Assembly (NCBI GenBank): GCA_963169055.1
Contig: CAUJFU010000084.1
Location: 1-17,269, forward strand
Length of the DNA: 17,269 nt
DNA from: Myxococcota bacterium
GTDB lineage: Bacteria > Myxococcota_C > UBA6777
Reading direction: 5' to 3'
Positions 6,887 to 13,412 of this stretch are shown one piece after another (within the stretch, counting starts at the first letter, position 1; the number at the start of each line of letters is the position of its first letter). Position numbers and translations under genes: made by a program. The notes under the pieces were generated by a model. That model was not told the DNA's origin. It did not search any database and was given only the letters and a program-made list of their open reading frames with translations.

Positions 6887-9769
6887 TTATTTGAAGAAGC
6901 CCGGCCACACGAAGCCCAACACATACAACAGCAACAACACCACCGCCGCCGTTCCCAAGAAAAGGGGGATCTTGCTTGATGTGGGAGCAGAGGGTGCGAC
7001 AGAAGGCTGACGCATCGGCATGGTGGATTGGGGGGGTGGCTTCTGCGCCGATGGTTTGGGCGTTGGTGCAGACATGGGTGCGGCCCCGCCCATCGGACCG
7101 GCAACACCGGGATGAGCAGGTTTTATGGGTGCGGCCCCGCCCATCGGACCGGCAACACCGGGATGAGGGGGGGGCGATGAAAGCCGAGCGGCAGCGGCTT
7201 GTTCGGCTTGTTGGGCAGCAAGGCGTTCTTGTACGGCTTGTTCGATGGCTTGGGCAGGCAAGAGCGCATCAAAGAACGAGTCGATGGGCGCTCCGTCTTG
7301 GAGAGATCGAGCAGCAGGGGCGTTGGGATCCAATGTGACAGCAAAAACGGGCCGTTCTTGGGCTTTTTGAGCAGGAGCGTTGCGTTGTTGGAGGGCGGCT
7401 TGAACATCTTCTGCGCCAAACATCAACGTCTGTGACGCGGCTGGTTTCTTTTCCGAAACATTGCGTTGTTGAAGGGCGGCTTGGACGTCATCTGCGCCGA
7501 ACATCAAGGTTTGCGAGGCGGCTGGCTTCTTTTCAAAAACAGAAGCAGGCGGTGGTTCCGCAGGTTTGGCGGCTTGTTGTGCCTCGCGTTCGTTCATGCG
7601 TGCTGCGCGTGCTTTGAAAGCTTCGGCGATCTCTTCTGCACCAAAAGAGACGGTTTGATGCGCAGCAGGAAGTTGTGGCGTTGGAGGCTCGTTCATGGAA
7701 ACAGAAGCAGCGATTGGGGCCGAAGATGCGGCTTTTGTGGCGGCCTCTTGGTGGGCGATCTGGGCCTCACGTTCACGAACAGCGTCTTGAACAGCTTGCA
7801 TCGAGATATCTTCCAGAGTCGACTCTGGAAATCCGCTGCCCATCAAGTCGCCGATCTGGATCCCAAAAGCCATCGTCTTGTTCATCTCAGGTTTTGCAGA
7901 AGACACGGGTGGTGTTTGGAACGAAGATGTTGGAACCAACGGAATTGGCGCAAGCGCAGCATCCGTAGCCTCCGAAGGTTCTCGCCGAAAAGGAGATGCC
8001 CCCCCAAAAGAGGTCGAATCAAAGTCGCTCACTTCGAAAGGCACTTCGTCCGACGCATCCGAAGACATCGCAAGCGTGGCCGTCGTGGCCTCGTTGGAAG
8101 CCTCGTTGTCATTTGTCATCGCAGCTTGGGCTTTTTGGAGTCCTTCGATTTGGGAGACATCAAAACCAAACATCAACGTCTGTGCCATCGCTCGTTCGGG
8201 CTTTTTTGTCACTTCTGAAGCCATCGTTGGGGCAACAGCAGGCGGCATCGACGGAGCGGTGGAAGCAGGTAACGCATCGCCACCAAGCGGCGGAGTTCCC
8301 CCCATCCGCACAGAAGGGGATGCCCCGCTGTGTGTGTGTTCCTCCGCAAATGTTCCAAACGGCGGTGTGCCCGTCGTTTGCGCAGAAGGCGGAGCAAGAG
8401 TCGATGGTGCAGCAAACGAGGGTGTACCAAAAGCCGGTGTGCCCGTCACCTGCGCAGGTGGAGGAACAGCCGACGAAGCGGGAAACGATGGTGTACCAAA
8501 GGCCGGTGTTCCCGTCGTTTGCACAGGTAGCGCTGGTTCGGGCCGAACAGCAGGCGACAGATCAGATGGCACAACAGGCGATGGTGTACCAACAGCCGGT
8601 GTTCCCGTCGTTTGCGTAGGTGGGGGCATCAAAACATTCGCTCCATACCCCCCCGTCATACTTCCAAAGGGTGGTGTCCCTGAACTATCCGAAGAAACCG
8701 CCGATTGTGCCACCGTCTCGGCGTGATCTTGTTCTTCGGAGAGTGTCTGAGCAGGGGTCACCGTATCCGAAGCGATGGCAATCGAACGCAACGAAGCGAG
8801 ATCTTCGGGGCCAAAAGCGATCGTTTGGGCCATGCTGCGTTTTTTGGAGGATTCCGCCACAGGCTCTGTGGAGGGTGAGTGTAACATGGACGAGGCAACC
8901 GCTGCTTTGGGCGGTGGGGACGGCAAGATCGAAGCGGCAGACGACGGGGGGGGAAACATGGCAGACAAAGAAGACGGAGACGATGGCGGCGCTGAAAGCG
9001 GAGGCGGTGGGGTCGCGGGCTTGGAAAAGGCCGCAGGTGGAGGTGGGGGGGGCGCGGACTTGGAAAAGGCCGCAGGCGGTGGCTGGAGTGTCGGTGCAAA
9101 GTCCACAAAAGCCATCGCATCGGTCGTTTTCGAGGCGTCTTCAAAAAACAAAGATTGTTGATCTATCGAGGGCGGAGTGAAAGCTACAGCAGCGGTTGTT
9201 TTGAAGGCATCACTGACGGGCTCTGTGGGGATGGCGGGGGTAGGTGCAAAGGCTGCATTCTCGGAGGTTTGCGATGTGGGTGCAAAAGCCGAAGTATCGG
9301 AGGTTTGCGATGTGGGTGCAAAAGCCGAAGTATCGGAGGTTTGCAATGTGGGTGCAAAAGCCGAAGTATCGGAGGTTTGCGATGCGGGTGAAAAAGCCGA
9401 AGTATCAGAGGTTTGTGATGCCTGATGGAAGGCCGCGACATCGGTCGTTTTCGAGTCATCTATTCTTGGGGGGAAGGCTGGGGCGAGATCGGAGCGGAGG
9501 GGGTCGGGTGGAAGGGTCGGAGTGTTTGTTGTTTGGGGTGGTGACGGAAGGGGATCTAGTTTTTTGGTGGAAGAGAAGAAGAGATCATCCAAGAGAGAGG
9601 AGCCTTGCGTGGAGATTCCGCCGAACAGCGGGTCATCCGCCTTGCCGAAGAGATTGTCGAGGTCTTTGGAGATATCGCCAAAGTCAAGCGTCGCAAGAGC
9701 AGAAGTGGCGCTATTGTCTTGTTTTGGGGGGGCAGCAGGCTTGGCCTTTGGATCTTGATCCTGACTCAT
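6887..9769 (-). CDS. 960-residue low-complexity tail-anchored protein with repeated QT-x-x-FG motifs
   Basis: The ATG at 9769 is chosen because GGAG lies about 10 nt upstream and the acidic, Pro/Ala-rich composition begins there; the frame upstream to 10150 is Arg/Cys-rich and unlikely. Most of the protein is Pro/Ala/Ser/Thr-rich and probably disordered. A short motif recurs: ATLDFG (26-31), AQTIAFG (314-320), AQTLMFG (529-535), NKTMAFG (630-636), HQTVSFG (704-710), SQTLMFG (752-758) and SQTLMFG (779-785). Most are followed by an acidic, helix-like stretch. Other repeats are SQTSDTSAFAPT (12 residues, about five copies) and GTPxFG. An Ala/Gln/Glu-rich helix lies at about 845-880. The last 30 residues hold one hydrophobic segment (PLFLGTAAVVLLLLYVLGFVW) with only a few residues after it, so the bulk should be cytoplasmic. 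No known enzyme domain is seen. It is downstream of the FGE-type gene in one transcription unit. Confidence 0.8.
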   Translation of the reverse strand: MSQDQDPKAKPAAPPKQDNSATSALATLDFGDISKDLDNLFGKADDPLFGGISTQGSSLLDDLFFSSTKKLDPLPSPPQTTNTPTLPPDPLRSDLAPAFPPRIDDSKTTDVAAFHQASQTSDTSAFSPASQTSDTSAFAPTLQTSDTSAFAPTSQTSDTSAFAPTSQTSENAAFAPTPAIPTEPVSDAFKTTAAVAFTPPSIDQQSLFFEDASKTTDAMAFVDFAPTLQPPPAAFSKSAPPPPPPAAFSKPATPPPPLSAPPSSPSSLSAMFPPPSSAASILPSPPPKAAVASSMLHSPSTEPVAESSKKRSMAQTIAFGPEDLASLRSIAIASDTVTPAQTLSEEQDHAETVAQSAVSSDSSGTPPFGSMTGGYGANVLMPPPTQTTGTPAVGTPSPVVPSDLSPAVRPEPALPVQTTGTPAFGTPSFPASSAVPPPAQVTGTPAFGTPSFAAPSTLAPPSAQTTGTPPFGTFAEEHTHSGASPSVRMGGTPPLGGDALPASTAPSMPPAVAPTMASEVTKKPERAMAQTLMFGFDVSQIEGLQKAQAAMTNDNEASNEATTATLAMSSDASDEVPFEVSDFDSTSFGGASPFRREPSEATDAALAPIPLVPTSSFQTPPVSSAKPEMNKTMAFGIQIGDLMGSGFPESTLEDISMQAVQDAVREREAQIAHQEAATKAASSAPIAASVSMNEPPTPQLPAAHQTVSFGAEEIAEAFKARAARMNEREAQQAAKPAEPPPASVFEKKPAASQTLMFGADDVQAALQQRNVSEKKPAASQTLMFGAEDVQAALQQRNAPAQKAQERPVFAVTLDPNAPAARSLQDGAPIDSFFDALLPAQAIEQAVQERLAAQQAEQAAAARLSSPPPHPGVAGPMGGAAPIKPAHPGVAGPMGGAAPMSAPTPKPSAQKPPPQSTMPMRQPSVAPSAPTSSKIPLFLGTAAVVLLLLYVLGFVWPGFFK
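7074..7167 (-). repeat. two 43-bp identical direct repeats, 51-bp period, inside the tail-anchored protein gene
   Basis: 7074-7116 and 7125-7167 are identical over 43 bp. They encode two copies of HPGVAGPMGGAAP within a 17-residue unit, in the linker before the C-terminal membrane anchor. The identity at DNA level points to recent duplication. Confidence 0.9.
7380..7536 (-). repeat. two diverged 81-bp repeats carrying the SQTLMFG motif
   Basis: Units start at 7380 and 7461. They encode two near-identical 27-residue blocks, EKKPAASQTLMFGADD followed by VQAALQQRN. The DNA copies differ at several, mostly silent, sites while the protein is almost unchanged, which suggests the block is under selection. 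Confidence 0.85.
9243..9422 (-). repeat. 36-bp tandem repeat, about five copies
   Basis: Copies begin at 9261, 9297, 9333, 9369 and 9405, with a partial copy upstream from 9243. Each encodes the 12-residue unit SQTSDTSAFAPT near residues 115-175 of the tail-anchored protein. The central copies are almost identical, while the outer ones carry substitutions. Related KTTDVAAF, KTTAAVAF and KTTDAMAF phrases around the array look like older, decayed copies. Confidence 0.92.
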
Positions 9770-9843
9770 GAAAAACGTCTCCGAAAAGGAAAGAGTGAGC
9801 GCGGAGGATCTAGCGGGAAGGAGAACACGAGCGGGAGCAAAGT

Positions 9844-10653
9844 CTAGGGAAGATCTTTCGCGCAGCGGAATCCGACATCGAAAAAGATCCCGTATGCCCA
9901 CGCAGCTTTTCGTGCGGTGATGCGGAGATCTTGAAGGGGCGAAGAGAAAGACCCACCACGGATCACACGCGCTGCATCTTTTGAACACGGACGTGCCACA
10001 GGATCTTGGCTCGGACTTTCGCGATAATAATCTGGCACGTAACAATCGGCAACCCACTCTGCGACATTGCCCGCCATATTGTGCAAACCGAAGGGTCCCG
10101 CTTCGTAGCGAGTGACGGGTTGGGGGACTTTGCTGTGTCCGCGCTCGCAAGGGTAGGTCGGAAGCGCACCGTAGTTTGCGCGTTCACAGGATATCTTGCC
10201 TTGGAGAGGATACACCGCTTCGGGTCGATCAGCGCGGGCTGCGCGCTCCCACTCGGCTTCCGTTGGAAGGCGTTTGCCGATGGCCTTGCAATAGGCTTCT
10301 GCTTGATGCCAATGCACATAAACGGCGGGGCGCAGCGCTGCATAATCGTTGAGCGGTTTTCCTGTAGGGCTGCAACGCCCCGACTGTACGCACTTTCGAT
10401 AGGCTGACATACTGATTTCTGTACGATCGATGCAAAAACGACGCAGGCGGATCTCGCGCACAGGCTGTTCATCTAGCCGACCTTGCCGAGATCCCCGTAT
10501 GTAGGCTCCCGCAGGGATCTCACTCATCTCCTTTGGACACGGTGAAGGCGCACCATCGGCTTGTTGCATCAGCCCCCATACTGCACCCAACCACACCACC
10601 CCCATCCATCCCAACCACCGTCGCCCCAAAAGCCTCAAGCGGGGTTTTTGCAT
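9844..10653 (-). CDS. exported FGE-sulfatase (SUMF1) domain protein without the FGE active-site cysteines
   Basis: A 269-residue protein. The ATG at 10653 has GGAGG 8 nt upstream. Residues 1-34 form a Sec-type signal peptide: a basic LRLLGRR start, a Trp/Val/Leu core, and likely cleavage near ADGA. The rest is a formylglycine-generating-enzyme fold: IPAGAYIRG (46-54), the RLPTEAEWERAAR signature (128-140), GPFGLHNMAGNVAEW (186-200), RGGSF (232-236) and GFRC (261-264). True FGE needs a cysteine pair in the stretch after RGGSF; here the sequence is SSPLQDLRITAR, so sulfatase-activating chemistry is unlikely. There are about ten cysteines, consistent with disulfides outside the cytoplasm. Many bacterial members of this family are non-catalytic binding or scaffold domains. 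It is the first gene of a unit with the tail-anchored protein, 74 bp downstream. Confidence 0.85.
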   Translation of the reverse strand: MQKPRLRLLGRRWLGWMGVVWLGAVWGLMQQADGAPSPCPKEMSEIPAGAYIRGSRQGRLDEQPVREIRLRRFCIDRTEISMSAYRKCVQSGRCSPTGKPLNDYAALRPAVYVHWHQAEAYCKAIGKRLPTEAEWERAARADRPEAVYPLQGKISCERANYGALPTYPCERGHSKVPQPVTRYEAGPFGLHNMAGNVAEWVADCYVPDYYRESPSQDPVARPCSKDAARVIRGGSFSSPLQDLRITARKAAWAYGIFFDVGFRCAKDLP

Positions 10654-10794
10654 CAACGTTGCCTCCAAAAACAAGATGTTTGACTGTCGTTCGACCGAAA
10701 CGAAAGGTGAGAAGTAGCGCAGTTGCCAAAAAAAGCCATGTTCGCGCCGCTTGAAGCGACAGAGCCGTGGGTATGAACAACCGTGATCTGTTCG

Positions 10795-10853
10795 CCCCTC
10801 ACGGGGTCAAGGGAGCCGCGCTCCCTTGTGGGGCGTGGCGTCACACCCCACAA
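10795..10853. other. cluster of three stem-loops with mutually exclusive pairing
   Basis: There are three consecutive inverted repeats. CCCC/GGGG lies at 10795-10798 and 10803-10806. A perfect 9-bp stem CAAGGGAGC/GCTCCCTTG lies at 10808-10816 and 10820-10828, with a 3-nt loop. TTGTGGGG/CCCCACAA lies at 10826-10833 and 10846-10853. The last stem shares bases 10826-10828 with the second, so both cannot form fully at once. Confidence 0.6.
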
Positions 10854-10943
10854 AAGCCATCCAACCGCATCACTCCCATCCAAAAAGCAAAGAAAACGCT
10901 GTTCCCGCAAGACGCTGCCACGCTCGCCTTGCGCTGTCAACTT

Positions 10944-10969
10944 TACGACGCCTTGTGTTTGGGGTTCCC
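10944..10969 (-). promoter_or_regulatory. possible ECF-type promoter upstream of the FGE-type gene
   Basis: On the minus strand GGGAAC (10969-10964), 16 bp, then CGTA (10947-10944) has the element spacing of classical ECF promoters (xGAAC-N16-CGTA type). The leader to the ATG at 10653 would be about 285 nt and would include the hairpin cluster. The match is short and could be chance. Confidence 0.25.
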
Positions 10970-11023
10970 TTTCTTGGGGTGTTGTGCTATTTCGATGAAC
11001 CCTGCTTGTGGGGTGCGCGATCT

Positions 11024-11041
11024 GGCGCGTGTTTGCGCGCC
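11024..11041. other. 6-bp GC stem-loop upstream of the phosphatase gene
   Basis: GGCGCG (11024-11029) pairs perfectly with CGCGCC (11036-11041) around a 6-nt loop, about 80 bp before the phosphatase start. No T run follows. The role is unknown. Confidence 0.4.
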
Positions 11042-11122
11042 CGATGCGAAAGGTGAGGCAGAAGAGTGTCTCCCTCGCACCCGCAAGATTTGGCTTCTCG
11101 TAGCGCAAAGGAGCAGTCACCC

Positions 11123-12139
11123 ATGCGGATCGGGGTCTTTGACCTAGGGACAAGAGCAGCCCGCTTGTTGATCGGCGACGACGCAGATCTGGGCTTTCGG
11201 AAAAACTTTGGACAACTTACACAAGTCGGCGAGTACTTCGACGATCAGGGCGAACTGCGCGAAGAAGGTATCCAACGCACGTTGGATGTGTTGCGAGGGT
11301 TTCTGCGGGAAGCCGAGCCTTTTGACGTCGAGCAGTATGTATTGGTGGGGACCGCTGTCTTTCGCAAAGCCCGAAACCGCTCGCGTTTGTTGGATCTGAT
11401 CAAGGATGTGTTGGGCATCCAGATGACGATCCTCGAAGAAGAAGAAGAGGCGTACCTTTCGCTGCTTTCGGCTTTTTTTCATTTTCAACACGAGATCGAA
11501 AAGCGCCAACCTGTGTTGCTGATCGACCAAGGTGGCGGCTCCACCGAAGTGTCTTGCGGAGAATTAAACCAAGAACGGTTTCACTTTTGGGGCCTTGGGA
11601 GCCTTGAACTCGGAAGCGTCTTGCTCAAAAACCTGTTTTTGGAAAATCCACGCATCAGCGTCGGTGAAAGTTACCGTCGCGCCATGAGTTATATCGAGCG
11701 GGAAGTGGCGCAGCACAGCTTTTTTCCCGAACTACGGGACCGACCGCCGACTCGAGCATTTGGTATGGGTTCGGCCATCACCAACATCACAGGCGTGCGC
11801 GGAAATCGCCGTCAACACGGGCGAGTGATCACCGTGGAACGCATGCAATACTTGATCAACACACGGATCGATTTTTACGAATCGAACCACATGACCGTCG
11901 AACACTTTCTTCAACTCGCCGAAGATCAAGAACGCCAAGAAGACTTCGAAAACGATCTGTTGATGTTGTACGGATTGCCCGTATACCAGAGCCTTTTGCG
12001 CACATACCACCTCAACCGCTTGACGGTTTGCGGGTACGGCTTGCGTTACGGCGTCTTTATCTACCTTGCGTTGCCGGGCATCTGTGAGCGGGACTTTCAT
12101 TTTCGGCTCACCCACCGCGACGAGCTGCGCGCTCCTTGA
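11123..12139 (+). CDS. Ppx/GppA-family phosphatase, single-domain form
   Basis: A 338-residue protein of the actin-like ASKHA fold. Members are exopolyphosphatases or pppGpp phosphohydrolases in phosphate and stringent-response metabolism, usually cytoplasmic. The ATG at 11123 has AAGGAG 9 nt upstream; the frame begins earlier, at 11066, but lacks such a site. Landmarks are MRIGVFDLGTRAARLLI (phosphate-1 loop), the acidic EEEEEA (105-110) where the catalytic Glu of the family lies, LIDQGGGSTEV (phosphate-2 loop, Gly137-139), GLGSLELG, and FGMGSAITNI (213-222, adenosine-like loop). It is close to the ~300-residue short form and lacks the C-terminal HD-like domain of E. coli Ppx. Ppx and GppA activities cannot be told apart from sequence alone. 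Its last 32 bp overlap the convergent nucleotidyltransferase gene. Confidence 0.88.
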   Translation: MRIGVFDLGTRAARLLIGDDADLGFRKNFGQLTQVGEYFDDQGELREEGIQRTLDVLRGFLREAEPFDVEQYVLVGTAVFRKARNRSRLLDLIKDVLGIQMTILEEEEEAYLSLLSAFFHFQHEIEKRQPVLLIDQGGGSTEVSCGELNQERFHFWGLGSLELGSVLLKNLFLENPRISVGESYRRAMSYIEREVAQHSFFPELRDRPPTRAFGMGSAITNITGVRGNRRQHGRVITVERMQYLINTRIDFYESNHMTVEHFLQLAEDQERQEDFENDLLMLYGLPVYQSLLRTYHLNRLTVCGYGLRYGVFIYLALPGICERDFHFRLTHRDELRAP

Positions 12140-13268
12140 TCGCTCGTGCAATCAGCCGCACGGCCTTGGCGGTTTGACTGCGCAACAGATCGGGAAGGGT
12201 GTCATAGCAAAAGAAACGCAGCAACGACCGTAATGCTTGATCTTGGGGGCTTCGGAAACCCGTGGGGGACACCTCAACATGATGCTTGGATTGTCGGATA
12301 CAGGCCAACAATCGGGGCAATACAACACATTGCAAGGCTTCCCAAGGCGACCGAGGCGTCGGTGCAAGCGGTAGCAGCGGCGTCAAAAAAAGCCCTTGGA
12401 TCAACGCATCAGCAAGACGCAACAGCCCCACACATCGCCAACGCTGCGCATTCCTCCACAAGCTCTCGCGTTCTTCTGTCGCCTGTTGGGCAAGCAACAA
12501 CAGATCCACCACCGACAGCAACGGGGCCTCGCTTGGATTCATACCGTTGCCGCGCAGATGAAACAGATGCAACAACAACAACATCGCGGGTGGCAACACC
12601 AAACAAGCAGGAGCCGCCCCAAGCGGAACCCCCAAAGGAAAAAGCGCCGAGACATCAAAAAGTCCCTCTTGCTCGGGCGAAAGCGCCAGATGAACATCAA
12701 GAAGGGTTGCGGTGGGTGGATGAAGAAAGCCTTGTTCGTGAGGATGATGTTTGATCATCCTGTGATATCCGTGTTGTTCGAGGCGCAGGCACAACGCTTC
12801 GTAGGCAGAAGCCGGCACGATGATATCGGTATCGACCATCGGTCGCAAGCCAAGATCGGGATACAACGAGCGCTCGTAGGCGGAACCTTTGTAGAGGATC
12901 GCGTGGGTGTTGAGCGATTGGAGGTGGTGGGCAACATCCTGTAGCAGAGCCTCTTGGAGCATGGCGGCCTTTCGCTGTTGGCGAAGGGCGCTGCGAGCGC
13001 GTTGGCGGATCTCGTCCGAGAGGTGTGGGATTTGCGATCGAATCGAAAAAGGCCATCCATCGGGGCGTTGTAGCTTCCATGACAACAAGGGCAACAAGCG
13101 TTCGTGTTGCGCACGCTCAAAAAGCTGCGCAAGATCGGGCGAAGGCAGATGACGGACCATCGCTTCGAGATCAAATGGCGAAGAAGCATCAGGCCGAACA
13201 GGAAAGCACAGCGCCATCAACCACATCTCATCTGCCAAAAACAAAGAAGAAGATAGACTGATCGTCAA
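12108..13268 (-). CDS. putative nucleotidyltransferase-fold protein (NTP_transf_5-like)
   Basis: About 386 residues. The TTG at 13268 is preferred: GAGAGG lies 8 nt upstream and a TTGACA promoter would put the transcript start near 13325, downstream of the first in-frame ATG (13352). ATGs at 13226 and 13217 are alternatives without a good Shine-Dalgarno. Residues 123-152 read AILYKGSAYE, then SLYPDLGLRPMVDTDIIVP. This LKG, YP, RPM-x-D-x-D pattern is that of the uncharacterised nucleotidyltransferase family (Pfam NTP_transf_5), in which Asp146 and Asp148 would bind metal. The middle is Leu-rich and helical (PPAMLLLLHLFHLRG), as is usual in the family, and the C-terminus is basic. Members often sit near polysaccharide genes, but none is evident here. 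The substrate is unknown. Confidence 0.78.
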   Translation of the reverse strand: MTISLSSSLFLADEMWLMALCFPVRPDASSPFDLEAMVRHLPSPDLAQLFERAQHERLLPLLSWKLQRPDGWPFSIRSQIPHLSDEIRQRARSALRQQRKAAMLQEALLQDVAHHLQSLNTHAILYKGSAYERSLYPDLGLRPMVDTDIIVPASAYEALCLRLEQHGYHRMIKHHPHEQGFLHPPTATLLDVHLALSPEQEGLFDVSALFPLGVPLGAAPACLVLPPAMLLLLHLFHLRGNGMNPSEAPLLSVVDLLLLAQQATEERESLWRNAQRWRCVGLLRLADALIQGLFLTPLLPLAPTPRSPWEALQCVVLPRLLACIRQSKHHVEVSPTGFRSPQDQALRSLLRFFCYDTLPDLLRSQTAKAVRLIARAIKERAARRGG

Positions 13269-13332
13269 GCAAAAGCCCTCTCGTTTGATCGCGCCAAACA
13301 ATCTTTCCGATGGACAAGGTTTCACTGCGCGT

Positions 13333-13362
13333 ATAAAAAGCATAACAGTCACACGTTGTCAA
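13333..13362 (-). promoter_or_regulatory. candidate sigma70 promoter for the nucleotidyltransferase-like gene
   Basis: On the minus strand a perfect TTGACA (13362-13357) is followed, after 18 bp, by TTTTAT (13338-13333), a 4 of 6 match to the -10 consensus. The start near 13325 would exclude the ATG at 13352 and leave a leader of about 55 nt to the TTG start. On the + strand, TGGACA (13311-13316) and TATAAA (13332-13337) could serve pepA, but their 15-bp spacing is short. Confidence 0.4.
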
Positions 13363-13412
13363 AGCACAGCGAAACAGCACCGTTCGAGAAATACAGGAAG
13401 AAAGGAAGAGAA

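Larger units (their letters stand above)
10654..11122. other. 469-bp divergent intergenic region, hairpin-rich, no convincing gene
   Basis: This region separates the FGE-type gene (-) from the phosphatase gene (+). A + strand frame of 126 codons (10767-11147) runs through it and past the phosphatase start, but it has no family resemblance and Cys/Pro/Arg-rich composition, so I do not call it. The region holds a cluster of stem-loops (10795-10853), another stem-loop (11024-11041), and a possible ECF-type promoter facing the FGE gene. A small non-coding RNA cannot be excluded. No clear sigma70 promoter is seen on either strand. Confidence 0.5.

Noticed and set aside
8946-9052. Runs of eight G (8946-8953, 9045-9052, also 7167-7174) as phase-variation tracts
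   Set aside because: Runs of seven or more C or G occur across the window, for example in the ABC1 gene and before the sigma gene, because CCC is a common proline codon. Nothing singles these out as switches.
9243-9422. 36-bp periodic array considered as CRISPR
   Set aside because: The units are contiguous with no unique spacers and stay in frame within a coding sequence. It is a protein-coding tandem repeat.
9844-10653. True formylglycine-generating enzyme
   Set aside because: The catalytic cysteine positions after RGGSF are not cysteines, and no sulfatase gene is in the window.
10767-11147. + strand frame of 126 codons in the large intergenic region
   Set aside because: The composition is not protein-like, there is no good start site, and it runs into the phosphatase gene in another frame.
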